A stretch of DNA of 64,000 nt from Hungatella sp. UBA3048. GTDB lineage: Bacteria; Bacillota; Clostridia; Lachnospirales; Lachnospiraceae. Shown here piece by piece: positions 35,761 to 44,839 of the stretch. Below the pieces are notes generated by a model. That model was given only the letters and a program-made list of their open reading frames with translations, had not been told where the DNA came from and ran no database searches. Where the stretch lies: the NCBI GenBank assembly GCA_002367105.1, contig DFCS01000033.1, positions 48,848 through 112,847 on the forward strand, given 5' to 3'. Numbering within the stretch: position 1 is the first letter of the stretch; every line of letters begins with the position of its first letter. Both the position numbers and the translations under genes were made by a program.

Positions 35761-38700
35761 ATGAGAGAACGGATCAACAGGCTGGCAAAGGGCATCATTG
35801 ATTCAGAGATTCCAAAGATTAAGGTGACGCCGTGGGAAATTGATGATGTGGTTCGTTCCGGCGGAGCCACCAGGCGGGAACTTGTCGTTACCAGTGAGAA
35901 TAATTTACATATAAAAGGACTTGCATATTCGTCGAATTTCCGTGTCAGACTCATAAGCGGAGCGTTTGGCGGAACATATAACCATCTGGTCTATGAGATA
36001 AACAGTAGTTACCTGGAAGATGGAGATGTGATTAAGGGCTCTTTTTATCTGGTTACCAATGGCGGCGAGAGAGAAGTCCCTTATTCTTTTTGTGTGGAAC
36101 TGAGCACATCAGGAAAAGCACTGAGTGATTTAAAGACAGCAGAGGATTTTGCAGATACAGCTAAAAAAGATATGGATACGGCTCTTCGTTTGTTTGAGTA
36201 CCGGGATTTTGCCACGGCTCCCTTTATGCAGGACCTACATGTAAGGGCAATCTACGACGGATTAAAGGGAAGGCCTGACAGAAGAAAGGAACTGGAAGAG
36301 TTTCTGACCGTTTTAAAGGTGAAAAAGCCGGTCCAGTTATGGACGGAAACCGAGGAGCGGAGATTTGGAGAACTTGAGGAAGTTGTAACGGACTGGGTGA
36401 TCATAAAGCGCAGTGACTGGGGCTATGTGAACCTGGAAGTTACAACGGACTGTGATTTTATAGAGCTGCCAAAGAAAAGCATCGGAGAACAGGACTTTGA
36501 AGAAGAGGAATGCAGAGTTCCCTTTTTGGTCCATCCGGAGCGCATGCACCAGGGAGAGAATTCCGGAAGAATTCTCGTAGCTGGTATTGAAGACCGATTT
36601 GTCATCCCTGTTACGGCGGTCAATAACCCTGGAGGAGGGGTATCCGCAGAGGACGCTTTTGCAAAAGAAGCCTTGAGCCGGTTTTTACGGCTCCGCCTGG
36701 AAGAAGAGTACGGGCAGAAGGATATAAATATTCTATATGATGAGATGGAAAAGGCCCTTGATGAGATTGAACTGATGAAGGGTGAAAATAGCCTTCTTAA
36801 GCTGCTTCGGTCTGAGATATTCCTTGGCCAGGGAAATCCTTCCAAAGCGGCGTTGCTCCTTGACGAGTGCAGGGATGATATCCTTAAGGAGCGCCAGGAA
36901 AAAAGGGAGCTTTACTGCTATTACCAGTACCTGCGTTTAAAGGTGCAGCCGGACGAATACCAGAAGGAATCCCTGATCCGTCTCATGAAAAAATATCTGG
37001 AAGAAGACAGAAGACTCTTCTGGCTTTTTTTGCTGCTTATGAAGCTGGATGACAAGCTGTTTGAGAATTTGCCTTCCTTGTTAGCCATGATGAAAAAGCA
37101 GTTTCATATGGGAGTCAGAAGCCCGTTTTTCTATGTATGGGGCTGCAGAGTGCTGAACGGTTCACCGGAGATCATTAGGGCCCTGGGTCCCATGGAACTC
37201 CAGATCCTTTATCATTGTGCCGGAAAAGGGATCGTAGATCAAAAGCTGGCCGTGGCCGTATCCAGGCTTACCTTAACGGAAAAGCATTTTAACCGGCTGC
37301 AATACCGGATGTTAGTTAAGCTTTATGAGGAGCACCCTATAAAAGAGGTGCTTGAGGCAATCTGTGCCTTGTTAATCAAAGGAGAATGCCGCATGGCGGA
37401 AGCCTTTTCCTGGTACGAAAAAGGGATAAAGGCAGGAATCAGCCTGACGCGGCTGTATGAATATTATTTGTATGCTTTGCCGGGAAATTACTGCTATCTC
37501 CTTCCAAAGGAAGTGCTTCTTTATTTCTCCTACGGAGGAAATGAGCTGGATCTCCACAGCAGGGCGGTCCTTTATAAGAATGTTCTGGTTTATCTGGAAC
37601 CGACCGACCCTCTGTATCAGGCCTATGAGCGGACGATCGAGAAATTTGCTACGGAGCAGCTGTTTGAATCACGGATTGATAAGCAGCTGGCCGGGATATA
37701 TGAGCGGATGATACTAAAGGATGTGATCGATCTTCCTATGGCAAAGGTGCTGCCCTCCATACTCCGGTCCTACCGGGTGGAATGCAGCAATAAAAAGATG
37801 AAGTATGTCATTGTGTGCTATGAGGAGATGACAGAGGAGGATGCATTCCTTCTTGATAATGGTGTTTCCTATGTACCCTTGTTTTCAGAACACAGCATAT
37901 TGCTTTTCCAGGATGCCTTTGGCAACCGGTATGCCAACATTCCCTATGAGAAAGAACCTGTTATGGACCGTCCGGAACTGGAAGCGCGCTGTTTTGAACT
38001 ATATCCGGAGCATTCCATGCTCCGGCTTCAGGCATGTGAACGGATTCTGGCGGACGGGGCCTCAGATATAGAAGAGGTAAAGATTTTAGAAGGCACGCTG
38101 GAGGATAAAAATCTGCGGCCTCTTTATCAGAAGCTTCTCCTTTCCAAAGTCATCGAGTTTTACAGCAGACAGGCCTCTGACGGTCTGGAAGGAGATGAAG
38201 GAGCCGGGTATCTGGTTAAGCTGGATAAAAAGGTCCTTTCCAGGGAGGAGCGGATAAACGTCTGTGATACGCTCATCCATAACAACCACATGGAAGAGGC
38301 GTTCTTAATGATCCGGGAATTCGGAAGCGAAGGGACCCGGACGGAGCGGCTTTATGAGCTGTGTACGAACATGATACTTAAGAACTTATTTGACGAGGAT
38401 CCTTTGCTTTTACATCTTGCTTACGATGTTTTTAGGGAAGGAAAAAGCGACGGAGTGATCCTTGACTACTTGTGCGAGCATTTTAACGGGTTGACGAGCC
38501 ATATGTATCAGGTGCTTATGAAAGGAGTTTCCGAGCATGTGGAAACATATGATCTGGAAGAACGCCTGACGGCTCAGATGATGTTTTCCGGATGCAGCTC
38601 AAAGCTTGACAAGGTGTTTGGCCTTTACCGGAGCCGTAAGGAAACCGGTGACATGATCGTAAAGGCTTATTTTACCATAAAATGTACCGAATACTTTATG

Positions 38701-39333
38701 GAGGATAAGGAACCGGAGGAAAAGGTTTTCGCCTATCTGGAAGGAACGGTCCAGGCAGCATCTGTAAAAGGCCGTCTCCCCACCATTTATTTGCTGGCCA
38801 TAACTAAGTATTATTCGAGACTTCCTGCGCTTGATGAAGAGCAGCAGAAGCTGTGCCGGAATACGGTTTCCTTCCTGTTGGAAGAAGGTCTTGTGTTCCC
38901 GTATTTTAAGGATCTGTCAAAATATATTCCCATGCCGGAAGATATTATGGATAAAGCCATGATCCAGTACTGTGGGGACCGGGATTCCAAGGTGGAATTG
39001 CAGGTCAGGATTCTTCCGGATGAAGAAGAGTTTCATAGTGAGGATATTTCCCGGATATACCAGGGCGTTTTCGTCAAGCAGAAGATATTGTTTGAAGGCG
39101 AGATCATGGAATACCGGGTGAGAGAGCTGATCGAGGAAGCATGGGTTCTAAAAAAAGAAGGCAGTGTAAGCTGCGATACCGGAGTCTCACGGAAGGCTTC
39201 GGACAGCAAGTTTGCCTGTTTGAATGATATGGGTCTGTCCTTAAGCTTAAAGGATGAAAACGGGCTCAAAAATCGGATGCAGGAGTATTTAAAAAAGAAT
39301 GCTGCTGCAGAAGAATTATTTCCACTGATGTAA
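35761..39333 (+). CDS. DUF5717 family giant scaffold protein
   Basis: A 1190-residue cytoplasmic protein, with no signal peptide or membrane helix, of a family I recall as DUF5717, found mostly in Lachnospiraceae and without a described function. Two beta-rich, immunoglobulin-like segments lie at about residues 20-120 and 205-295 (both Val/Ile-rich with GG turns). From about 300 to 1080 it is almost all helical and reads like degenerate TPR/HEAT repeats (ALDEIELMKGE, LYEYYLYALPGNYC, LYELCTNMILKNL). A short beta-rich C-terminal domain follows (VFVKQKILFEGEIMEYRVRE). The gene is first in a tight operon with a DUF5716 actin-like protein and a TPR-like protein. Confidence 0.82.
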   Translation: MRERINRLAKGIIDSEIPKIKVTPWEIDDVVRSGGATRRELVVTSENNLHIKGLAYSSNFRVRLISGAFGGTYNHLVYEINSSYLEDGDVIKGSFYLVTNGGEREVPYSFCVELSTSGKALSDLKTAEDFADTAKKDMDTALRLFEYRDFATAPFMQDLHVRAIYDGLKGRPDRRKELEEFLTVLKVKKPVQLWTETEERRFGELEEVVTDWVIIKRSDWGYVNLEVTTDCDFIELPKKSIGEQDFEEEECRVPFLVHPERMHQGENSGRILVAGIEDRFVIPVTAVNNPGGGVSAEDAFAKEALSRFLRLRLEEEYGQKDINILYDEMEKALDEIELMKGENSLLKLLRSEIFLGQGNPSKAALLLDECRDDILKERQEKRELYCYYQYLRLKVQPDEYQKESLIRLMKKYLEEDRRLFWLFLLLMKLDDKLFENLPSLLAMMKKQFHMGVRSPFFYVWGCRVLNGSPEIIRALGPMELQILYHCAGKGIVDQKLAVAVSRLTLTEKHFNRLQYRMLVKLYEEHPIKEVLEAICALLIKGECRMAEAFSWYEKGIKAGISLTRLYEYYLYALPGNYCYLLPKEVLLYFSYGGNELDLHSRAVLYKNVLVYLEPTDPLYQAYERTIEKFATEQLFESRIDKQLAGIYERMILKDVIDLPMAKVLPSILRSYRVECSNKKMKYVIVCYEEMTEEDAFLLDNGVSYVPLFSEHSILLFQDAFGNRYANIPYEKEPVMDRPELEARCFELYPEHSMLRLQACERILADGASDIEEVKILEGTLEDKNLRPLYQKLLLSKVIEFYSRQASDGLEGDEGAGYLVKLDKKVLSREERINVCDTLIHNNHMEEAFLMIREFGSEGTRTERLYELCTNMILKNLFDEDPLLLHLAYDVFREGKSDGVILDYLCEHFNGLTSHMYQVLMKGVSEHVETYDLEERLTAQMMFSGCSSKLDKVFGLYRSRKETGDMIVKAYFTIKCTEYFMEDKEPEEKVFAYLEGTVQAASVKGRLPTIYLLAITKYYSRLPALDEEQQKLCRNTVSFLLEEGLVFPYFKDLSKYIPMPEDIMDKAMIQYCGDRDSKVELQVRILPDEEEFHSEDISRIYQGVFVKQKILFEGEIMEYRVRELIEEAWVLKKEGSVSCDTGVSRKASDSKFACLNDMGLSLSLKDENGLKNRMQEYLKKNAAAEELFPLM

Positions 39334-39349
39334 GATAAGGGGGCTGTCA

Positions 39350-40573
39350 ATGGACGGACTGATAATAGGGCTTGACCTTTGCGATGCCTATACCCGCATA
39401 TGCTGCCATGACAGGGAAAAATCATGGTGCTTTCCTACAGTGATCTGCAGGAAAAAGGATGAAGATGCCTGGTTTGTAGGAGAAGAGGCTTATGCCTATA
39501 CTCTTGTAGGCGAGGGCATTATCATAGACAAGCTGATAAAGATGGTTAGGAAAGAGGGAACCGCCACTTTGGGCGGAACCAAATACGAAGGTCTTGACCT
39601 TTTAAAGATGTTTTTAAAAAAGATATTAAAGCTTCCCATGGAAGAGTTTTTCTGTGATGAGGTGAAACAGCTGGTGATCACCATGCAGAAGGTGGATATA
39701 AGGCTGATGGATGCCCTTATGTATTGTGCGGACTACTTAGAGATTCCAAGAGATCGTGTGCACATCATAAGCCATACGGAAAGCTTTGTATACTATACCC
39801 TCAGCCAGAAAAAAGAGGTTTGGAGCAATCAGGTAGGTGTGTTTGACTTATCGGAAGACTCTTTTCACTATCATGAGCTTAAGGTACAGAGAGGCCTTCG
39901 GAAGATGGTGGTGATTGCAGAGGATGAGGCTTTGGAAGAAAGTTTTAATCTGGATATTTTAGATACTTCTTCCGGTGGGAAGCTGGCGGATAAAATCTTA
40001 AGCTCCTGTGCGGACAGGCTTCTCCAGAAGAAATTGTTTTCATCGGTATTTCTGACAGGAAAGGGCTTTGAGCGCCATGACTGGGCGGGAGATTCCATGA
40101 AGATACTCTGCTCCCGCCGGAAGGTGTATATGGAACCGGAGCTGTTTGCCAGGGGTGCGGCTTTTAAGGGAATGGATTATCTTCAGGATAAGACCTCCTA
40201 TCCCTTTACCTGCATCTGTGAGGGGCGGCTTCATTCCACCATTTCCATGAAGGTGCTTCATAAGGAACGGGAAAGCCAGCTGGTAGTAGCTGCAGCCGGG
40301 GACAACTGGTATGAGGCAAAGAGCAGCGTGGATTTAATCGTGGATCATCAGGATTACGTGGAATTCATGGTAACGCCCATGGATCCAAAGCAGAAACGGC
40401 TTGTGAAGATACCTCTGGAAGGATTTCCAAAACGTATGGACAAAAACCTCCGGATAGGGATAAGCTTTGGGTTCCTGGATGAGAAAACCATGGCAGTTGT
40501 ACTAAAAGACAAGGGCTTTGGTGAAATATTCCCGGCCACAGAGGCCGTGATAAGGCAAGAGGTTATGCTATGA
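39350..40573 (+). CDS. DUF5716 family protein, actin/HSP70-like ATPase fold
   Basis: A 407-residue protein I recall as DUF5716. It has the layout of the actin/HSP70 superfamily: a phosphate-1-like strand-turn IIGLDLCDAYTRI at the N-terminus, HIISHTESFVYYTLS (like the HSP70 NEPTAAA segment), a phosphate-2-like VGVFDLSEDSFHYHEL, an adenosine-like SSVFLTGKGFERHDW, and FARGAAFKG near residue 265. The last 130 residues form a beta-rich region like a substrate-binding part. The nucleotide-binding glycines are partly altered, so ATP binding is likely but hydrolysis is unproven. AGGGGG-like site ahead; overlaps the next gene by four bases. Confidence 0.8.
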   Translation: MDGLIIGLDLCDAYTRICCHDREKSWCFPTVICRKKDEDAWFVGEEAYAYTLVGEGIIIDKLIKMVRKEGTATLGGTKYEGLDLLKMFLKKILKLPMEEFFCDEVKQLVITMQKVDIRLMDALMYCADYLEIPRDRVHIISHTESFVYYTLSQKKEVWSNQVGVFDLSEDSFHYHELKVQRGLRKMVVIAEDEALEESFNLDILDTSSGGKLADKILSSCADRLLQKKLFSSVFLTGKGFERHDWAGDSMKILCSRRKVYMEPELFARGAAFKGMDYLQDKTSYPFTCICEGRLHSTISMKVLHKERESQLVVAAAGDNWYEAKSSVDLIVDHQDYVEFMVTPMDPKQKRLVKIPLEGFPKRMDKNLRIGISFGFLDEKTMAVVLKDKGFGEIFPATEAVIRQEVML

Positions 40574-41385
40574 GTTTGATTCTTTGCCGGCAGGAGCCGG
40601 TTAAACATCCTTTTTATTTTGAAGGCCTGGGAATCCGCCTGTATTCATCCCAGGAGCTTTGCTATGTGATTTATAATAATCCTCTTTTGGTCATGGATCA
40701 ATTTGTGGATAATAACCTGATCCAGTTTATCAGAGAGGATCTGGATATGGGGTTTCTGGCTGCCAAGCTGGAAAAATGGCAGCAAAGCGGCGAAGAAACG
40801 GATGAGCTTCTTGCCATGATTCTTCACGAATGCGATTACTATACTGCTTCTGAGGTCGGACGGTTCCGGCAAAATCTGTCCACATTCCGGCGGATGCCTG
40901 CCCAGGAGTTTTTAAAGGCAAAGGCGGATTACTTATTTTCCAGAAAGCAATATGGAAAGGCTGAATCAGAATACCGGAAGATCCTGGATCTTCCAAAGGG
41001 TGACCGTGGAGATGATGCCTTCCGGGCTAAAATATATAATAATTTAGGAGCAGCTTATGCAAGGCTGTTTATGACGGACAAAGCCTGCCAGGCCTACCAG
41101 AAATCCTTTGATCTGGTGAAAAATGTGGAGATCTTAAAAAGAATATGCCATCTGGCCCAATGGAATCCGGGCCTGGTGTTAAATGAACGGTTCAAGGCCC
41201 TCATTACAGATGAAATGAGGCAGGAATGCGAAATAGAAAAAGAAAAGGCGGAGGCGCTGGCGAACGGGGCGGACAGTCTGAAAGAACTTGAACAGCTGTT
41301 TCAAAAAGACCCGATCAAGCGGCTTCAGGGAGCCGGTGAGCTTATCCAGAAATGGAAGCAGGAATACCGGAATATTATGTCATGA
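40570..41385 (+). CDS. TPR-like helical protein of the DUF5716/DUF5717 operon
   Basis: A 271-residue soluble protein of unknown function. Residues about 120-190 match TPR geometry (EFLKAKADYLFSRKQYGKAE, then AKIYNNLGAAYARLFMTDKA and CQAYQKSFDLVKNVEIL). The first 110 residues are a separate helical domain (VMDQFVDNNLIQFIREDLDM). Start ATG overlaps the DUF5716 stop (ATGA), so the two are translationally coupled. An inverted repeat CAGGAAT / ATTCCTG straddling the stop codon, followed by TTT, may terminate the operon. Confidence 0.75.
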   Translation: MSLILCRQEPVKHPFYFEGLGIRLYSSQELCYVIYNNPLLVMDQFVDNNLIQFIREDLDMGFLAAKLEKWQQSGEETDELLAMILHECDYYTASEVGRFRQNLSTFRRMPAQEFLKAKADYLFSRKQYGKAESEYRKILDLPKGDRGDDAFRAKIYNNLGAAYARLFMTDKACQAYQKSFDLVKNVEILKRICHLAQWNPGLVLNERFKALITDEMRQECEIEKEKAEALANGADSLKELEQLFQKDPIKRLQGAGELIQKWKQEYRNIMS

Positions 41386-41426
41386 AACGGATTCCTGTTT
41401 GAGATTGCTAAAAGGCGCTCAATATG

Positions 41427-41438
41427 CTAGTATATTAG
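41427..41438. promoter_or_regulatory. Candidate GntR operator at the gntR promoter
   Basis: CTAGTATATTAG is nearly palindromic and matches the perfect palindrome CTAATATATTAG at 42355-42366 in 11 of 12 positions. It overlaps the -35 region of a TATAAT at 41457-41462, so autoregulation is likely. Confidence 0.55.
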
Positions 41439-41497
41439 TTTAAAGAATGGTTACTTTATAATAAATTTAAAAAATATACAGAGACAGGAGTTTAAAA

Positions 41498-42175
41498 ATG
41501 CAGGTGAAACCTCGTAAGTCAGGAGAGATCGCAAGGGAGTATGCGTTACGGATTATTAAAGACAACATTATTTCCCTGGATTTAGAGCCGGGGAGTAGTC
41601 TGAACGATATGGAGGTTTCCGCAGAACTGGGAGTCAGCAGAACTCCGGTAAGAGAAGCCATCATGGAACTCAGTAAAAGCAAGATTATTGAAATCTATCC
41701 CCAGAAGGGGAGCCGGATTGCACTGATTGATTTGGAACTGGTGAATGAAGCACGTTTTTTGCGCCTGGTGCTTGAGAAGGCGATTGTTGAGCTGGCGTGT
41801 GAGATGGCAGCACCGGAGGATATTGTGCGGCTGGAAGAAAACCTAAAGCTGCAGGAATTTTATGCTGCACAGGGCTGGACGGGAGAATTGCTGCATTTTG
41901 ATGATCTGTTTCATGAAATGCTGTTCAGTATCTGCAAAAAGGATTTGATTTATCATATCAGCAATGGACTTTCCATTCATTCGGACCGTTTAAGGCGCAT
42001 GGCGCTATTTGCGGTAAAGGATTTGAAAGTGGTTTCCGACCACAGAAGGATTGTTGACGCAATCAGGGCCAAGGATAAGCAACTGGCGGGTACGATTTTA
42101 GCAGAACATTTAACCAGGTATATCGGTGAAGAAAAGGAAGTAAGAGAGGTTTATCCTCATTATTTTAAAGAATAA
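41498..42175 (+). CDS. GntR family transcriptional regulator (FadR/FCD subfamily)
   Basis: A 225-residue regulator. The N-terminal winged helix has DMEVSAELGVSRTPVREAIMELS. The C-terminal FCD domain is helical and has metal-binding-type residues in HFDDLFHEML, SDHRRIVDAI and AEHLTRY, typical of regulators that bind carboxylated or sugar-acid ligands. It precedes a zinc dehydrogenase and an ABC transporter and probably controls them through the palindromic sites at 41427 and 42355. Ligand unknown. Confidence 0.9.
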   Translation: MQVKPRKSGEIAREYALRIIKDNIISLDLEPGSSLNDMEVSAELGVSRTPVREAIMELSKSKIIEIYPQKGSRIALIDLELVNEARFLRLVLEKAIVELACEMAAPEDIVRLEENLKLQEFYAAQGWTGELLHFDDLFHEMLFSICKKDLIYHISNGLSIHSDRLRRMALFAVKDLKVVSDHRRIVDAIRAKDKQLAGTILAEHLTRYIGEEKEVREVYPHYFKE

Positions 42176-42203
42176 TAAGAGCAGTCATAAAAGTAAGATT
42201 AGG

Positions 42204-42242
42204 GCATAAAAATTTGCATTTTGCATTTTTATGCTTTTTTTT
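42204..42242 (+). terminator. Terminator after the gntR gene
   Basis: GCATAAAAAT (42204-42213) pairs with ATTTTTATGC (42225-42234), followed by eight T residues (42235-42242 with one break). Confidence 0.85.
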
Positions 42243-42354
42243 GTTGCCAAAAATGGAAAAATGTACAAATTACACAAAAAGAAAATGCAGATTTTGTTAT
42301 TTTAGTAAATAGACTGTCGTTTATAAACATGTTATCCTTATACACACAGATATA

Positions 42355-42380
42355 CTAATATATTAGAATACTAATATATG
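42355..42380. promoter_or_regulatory. Candidate GntR operator ahead of the dehydrogenase gene
   Basis: CTAATATATTAG (42355-42366) is a perfect 12-bp palindrome, followed by a second half-matching copy CTAATATATG (42371-42380), 16 bases apart. The spacing puts both on nearly the same face over 1.5 turns. Together with the site at 41427 this defines a regulon signal for the neighbouring GntR protein. Confidence 0.6.
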
Positions 42381-42422
42381 CAGCGCAGTGGATGTCTTGT
42401 AAATTGAAGGGAGACGAAAAGA

Positions 42423-43445
42423 TTGAAGCAGGTAATTATTACTGAGCCTTTTCAGTATCAGGTGATTGATCTCCCGATTCCGGAGCCGGGAGAGGGCGAA
42501 GTGTTGGTGCAGATGAAGGCGGCAGGAGTTTGTGGGTCTGATATCCATTTGTTCCTGGGAGAAAATCCTCAGGCAGTATTTCCAAGAGTTCCTGGTCATG
42601 AGAATGCAGGAGTGATTGTAAAGACCGGAAGCGGAGTAAGAAATGTACGGGAAGGCGACCGGGTGGTCGTAGATTTAGTTGTCGCGTGCGGCGAGTGTCC
42701 GCAGTGCAGGAGCGGAAGGCGGAACGTATGCCGGACGGTCAGGGCAAGAGGTGCGGCGGTCGACGGCGGCTGGCGGGAATATTTTGTGGTTCCTGAACAT
42801 GAAGTATATCTGATTCCGGATACCATGGAGTTTAAGGATGCAGCGCTTGTGGAGCCCTTTGCCATAGGAGGACACTGTACAAAAAGAGGACGGGTCACGG
42901 AAGAGGACCTGGTGCTGGTGCTGGGAAGCGGTACGATTGGTGCGATCATTCTCCAGACCTGTAAGGCAAAAGGCTGCCGGGTAATCTGCGCCGATATTAA
43001 CGAGAGTTCGCTGGAACGGGCGCTTTCCTATGGGGCTGATAATGTGATTAACACGAAAAAGGAAGACCTGATTAAACGGGTTCAGGAGATTACGGAAGGA
43101 GCGGGAGTGGATGTTATCTTTGATTCGGCTTGTTACCCCGGTTCTCTTTCTCAGGTCATGAAGCCAGGAATTATAACAAACGGCGGCAGGATTGTTCCAT
43201 TGGGATTTTGCACAGAGCCGGAGAATATCACTCAAGCCATGATCAATGGAAGAGAGCTGGAGATCATTGGAACCAGAATGTCCTGCGGGCAGTTTGTTCC
43301 GACGATTGAAAGGATGACCGCAGGGGAATTTCAGATCGATGGAATCGTCAGCCATTACATTCCGTTTTCTGAAATCGGTAACGTGTTTGAACATATGAAG
43401 CAGCCGCCGGCGGATTTAAGAAAGATGGTTATCCTGTTTGACTGA
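42423..43445 (+). CDS. Zinc-dependent alcohol dehydrogenase (threonine/sorbitol dehydrogenase type)
   Basis: A 340-residue medium-chain dehydrogenase. Catalytic zinc ligands are in GVCGSDIH and PGHENAG, and the structural zinc site is the four cysteines in CGECPQCRSGRRNVC. The NAD-binding fold starts at VLGSGTIGA. It resembles sugar-alcohol or sugar-acid oxidoreductases (L-galactonate, L-idonate, L-threonine dehydrogenases); the substrate cannot be fixed. The start is TTG at 42423 with GGGAGA upstream. It stands between the gntR gene and a branched-chain-type ABC operon, suggesting it acts on the imported solute. Confidence 0.88.
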   Translation: MKQVIITEPFQYQVIDLPIPEPGEGEVLVQMKAAGVCGSDIHLFLGENPQAVFPRVPGHENAGVIVKTGSGVRNVREGDRVVVDLVVACGECPQCRSGRRNVCRTVRARGAAVDGGWREYFVVPEHEVYLIPDTMEFKDAALVEPFAIGGHCTKRGRVTEEDLVLVLGSGTIGAIILQTCKAKGCRVICADINESSLERALSYGADNVINTKKEDLIKRVQEITEGAGVDVIFDSACYPGSLSQVMKPGIITNGGRIVPLGFCTEPENITQAMINGRELEIIGTRMSCGQFVPTIERMTAGEFQIDGIVSHYIPFSEIGNVFEHMKQPPADLRKMVILFD

Positions 43446-43495
43446 GTCAGGCAGAAACTATAAAAAAACTTATACTTATCAGGGAGGTATTTATT

Positions 43496-44755
43496 ATGTT
43501 TAAAAAGATTTATGCAGCAGTTCTTTCAGCGGCTATGATTTGTTCGCTGGCGGCATGCTCACAGCAGAGTTCCACTGGAACGACTGCCGCTGCAGCATCT
43601 CAGGCGGCGCCAGGTTCATCTGCCGAAACGTCAGCCCAGGCTGCCGGCATAAGCGGCGAGTTTATTCTTGGCTCCCCACAGCCTTTAACAGGCGTGAATG
43701 CCCAGGCAGCCCAGGCAACCTTAAACGGAATCATGCTGGCAGTAGAAGAGCTGAATGCGGAGGGCGGCTTAAACGGACAGACGATCAAGCTGGTTACTTA
43801 CGATGACCAGGGTTCACCGGAAGAAGCTGTTAAGATTGCCAACAAGATGGTAGAGGTGGACAAGGTGGATGCGGTAATCGGTCCGCTTCTCAGCACCTGC
43901 CAGATGGCTCAGGGCGCGCTGTTAAATGATGCAAAGATCCCCACGATCGGAATCGGCTTAAGCCCGTCCTTTATGGAGAACGGCTGGGAGTATATCGTAA
44001 GATCATCTTTAAACAGCGATTATGTTATGAAGATCCTGGCTCAGAACATGGTAGATTTGGACATTCATTCCCTGGCAATCTTCTCCGGTCAGGATGATTC
44101 TTCCAAAAAGGCAGCCGGCTCTATGAAAGCAGAGGCAGAGGCTTTAGGAATTACGATTACTACGACAGAGACATATGTGGATGGAGACACTGATTTCTCC
44201 GGACAGGCAGCAAAGCTTATCAACACAAAGCCGGATGCAATCTATGCGGCAACCTATGCCAATGTGCAGCCGATCATCGCAAAGCAGCTTCGCCAGTTTG
44301 GATTTGAAGGACTGTGCTTTAATAAGGAGCTGTTCCAGGCGGACAGCTTAAGGGTAGCCGGTTCCGCAGCAAACGGATGGATCTTTTCTTATCCTTACAT
44401 TTCCTACAAAACGGTAGATGAATGTGATATTCCTAACATGAAGGAATTTATCGTTAAGTACGAAGAAAAATACGGTGCTCTTCCATATCATGAAGGAGCA
44501 ATGAGAGGTTATGATGCGGTAAAGGTTTTAGCTGAGGGAATTAAGAATGCCGGAAGCACCGATCCTGATGCTATTATGGCAGGGATTAAGAGCATAAGCG
44601 GATTAGAAGGTCTTGGCGGTACCTTTGATTATACCAGCGGAGACGGTGAAGGATTGCATTCCTGCAACAGCTATGTAATTGCCGATGAAAAATATACTGT
44701 GCTGGATAAATGGGTAAGCGACGGCGGATTTGAGGCATTTAAGGCAGGAAAGTAA
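43496..44755 (+). CDS. Branched-chain amino acid-type ABC transporter, substrate-binding lipoprotein
   Basis: A 419-residue LivJ-like (family 5) binding protein. The lipobox is SLAACS (Cys about residue 20), followed by an Ala/Ser-rich linker. The mature domain begins FILGSPQPLTGVNAQAA and has the family segments VVDKVDAVIGPLLS-like stretch, YDDQGSPEEAVKIANKMVE and YAATYANVQPII. The family also carries amides, aromatic compounds and sugar acids, so the substrate here is open. The linked dehydrogenase and GntR regulator hint at a non-amino-acid ligand. Confidence 0.88.
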   Translation: MFKKIYAAVLSAAMICSLAACSQQSSTGTTAAAASQAAPGSSAETSAQAAGISGEFILGSPQPLTGVNAQAAQATLNGIMLAVEELNAEGGLNGQTIKLVTYDDQGSPEEAVKIANKMVEVDKVDAVIGPLLSTCQMAQGALLNDAKIPTIGIGLSPSFMENGWEYIVRSSLNSDYVMKILAQNMVDLDIHSLAIFSGQDDSSKKAAGSMKAEAEALGITITTTETYVDGDTDFSGQAAKLINTKPDAIYAATYANVQPIIAKQLRQFGFEGLCFNKELFQADSLRVAGSAANGWIFSYPYISYKTVDECDIPNMKEFIVKYEEKYGALPYHEGAMRGYDAVKVLAEGIKNAGSTDPDAIMAGIKSISGLEGLGGTFDYTSGDGEGLHSCNSYVIADEKYTVLDKWVSDGGFEAFKAGK

Positions 44756-44775
44756 CAGGCATTGATACATAAATC

Positions 44776-44813
44776 CGGCAAAAGTGTCCGGTTTGTTCCG
44801 GGCTCTTTTGCCG
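44776..44813 (+). terminator. Hairpin between binding-protein and permease genes
   Basis: CGGCAAAAG (44776-44784) pairs with CTTTTGCCG (44805-44813), with an inner CCGG pair. The T-run is weak, so partial termination or mRNA stabilisation of the binding-protein message is likely. Confidence 0.6.
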
Positions 44814-44839
44814 ATTCAATTTAATCAGGAAGGATGATA

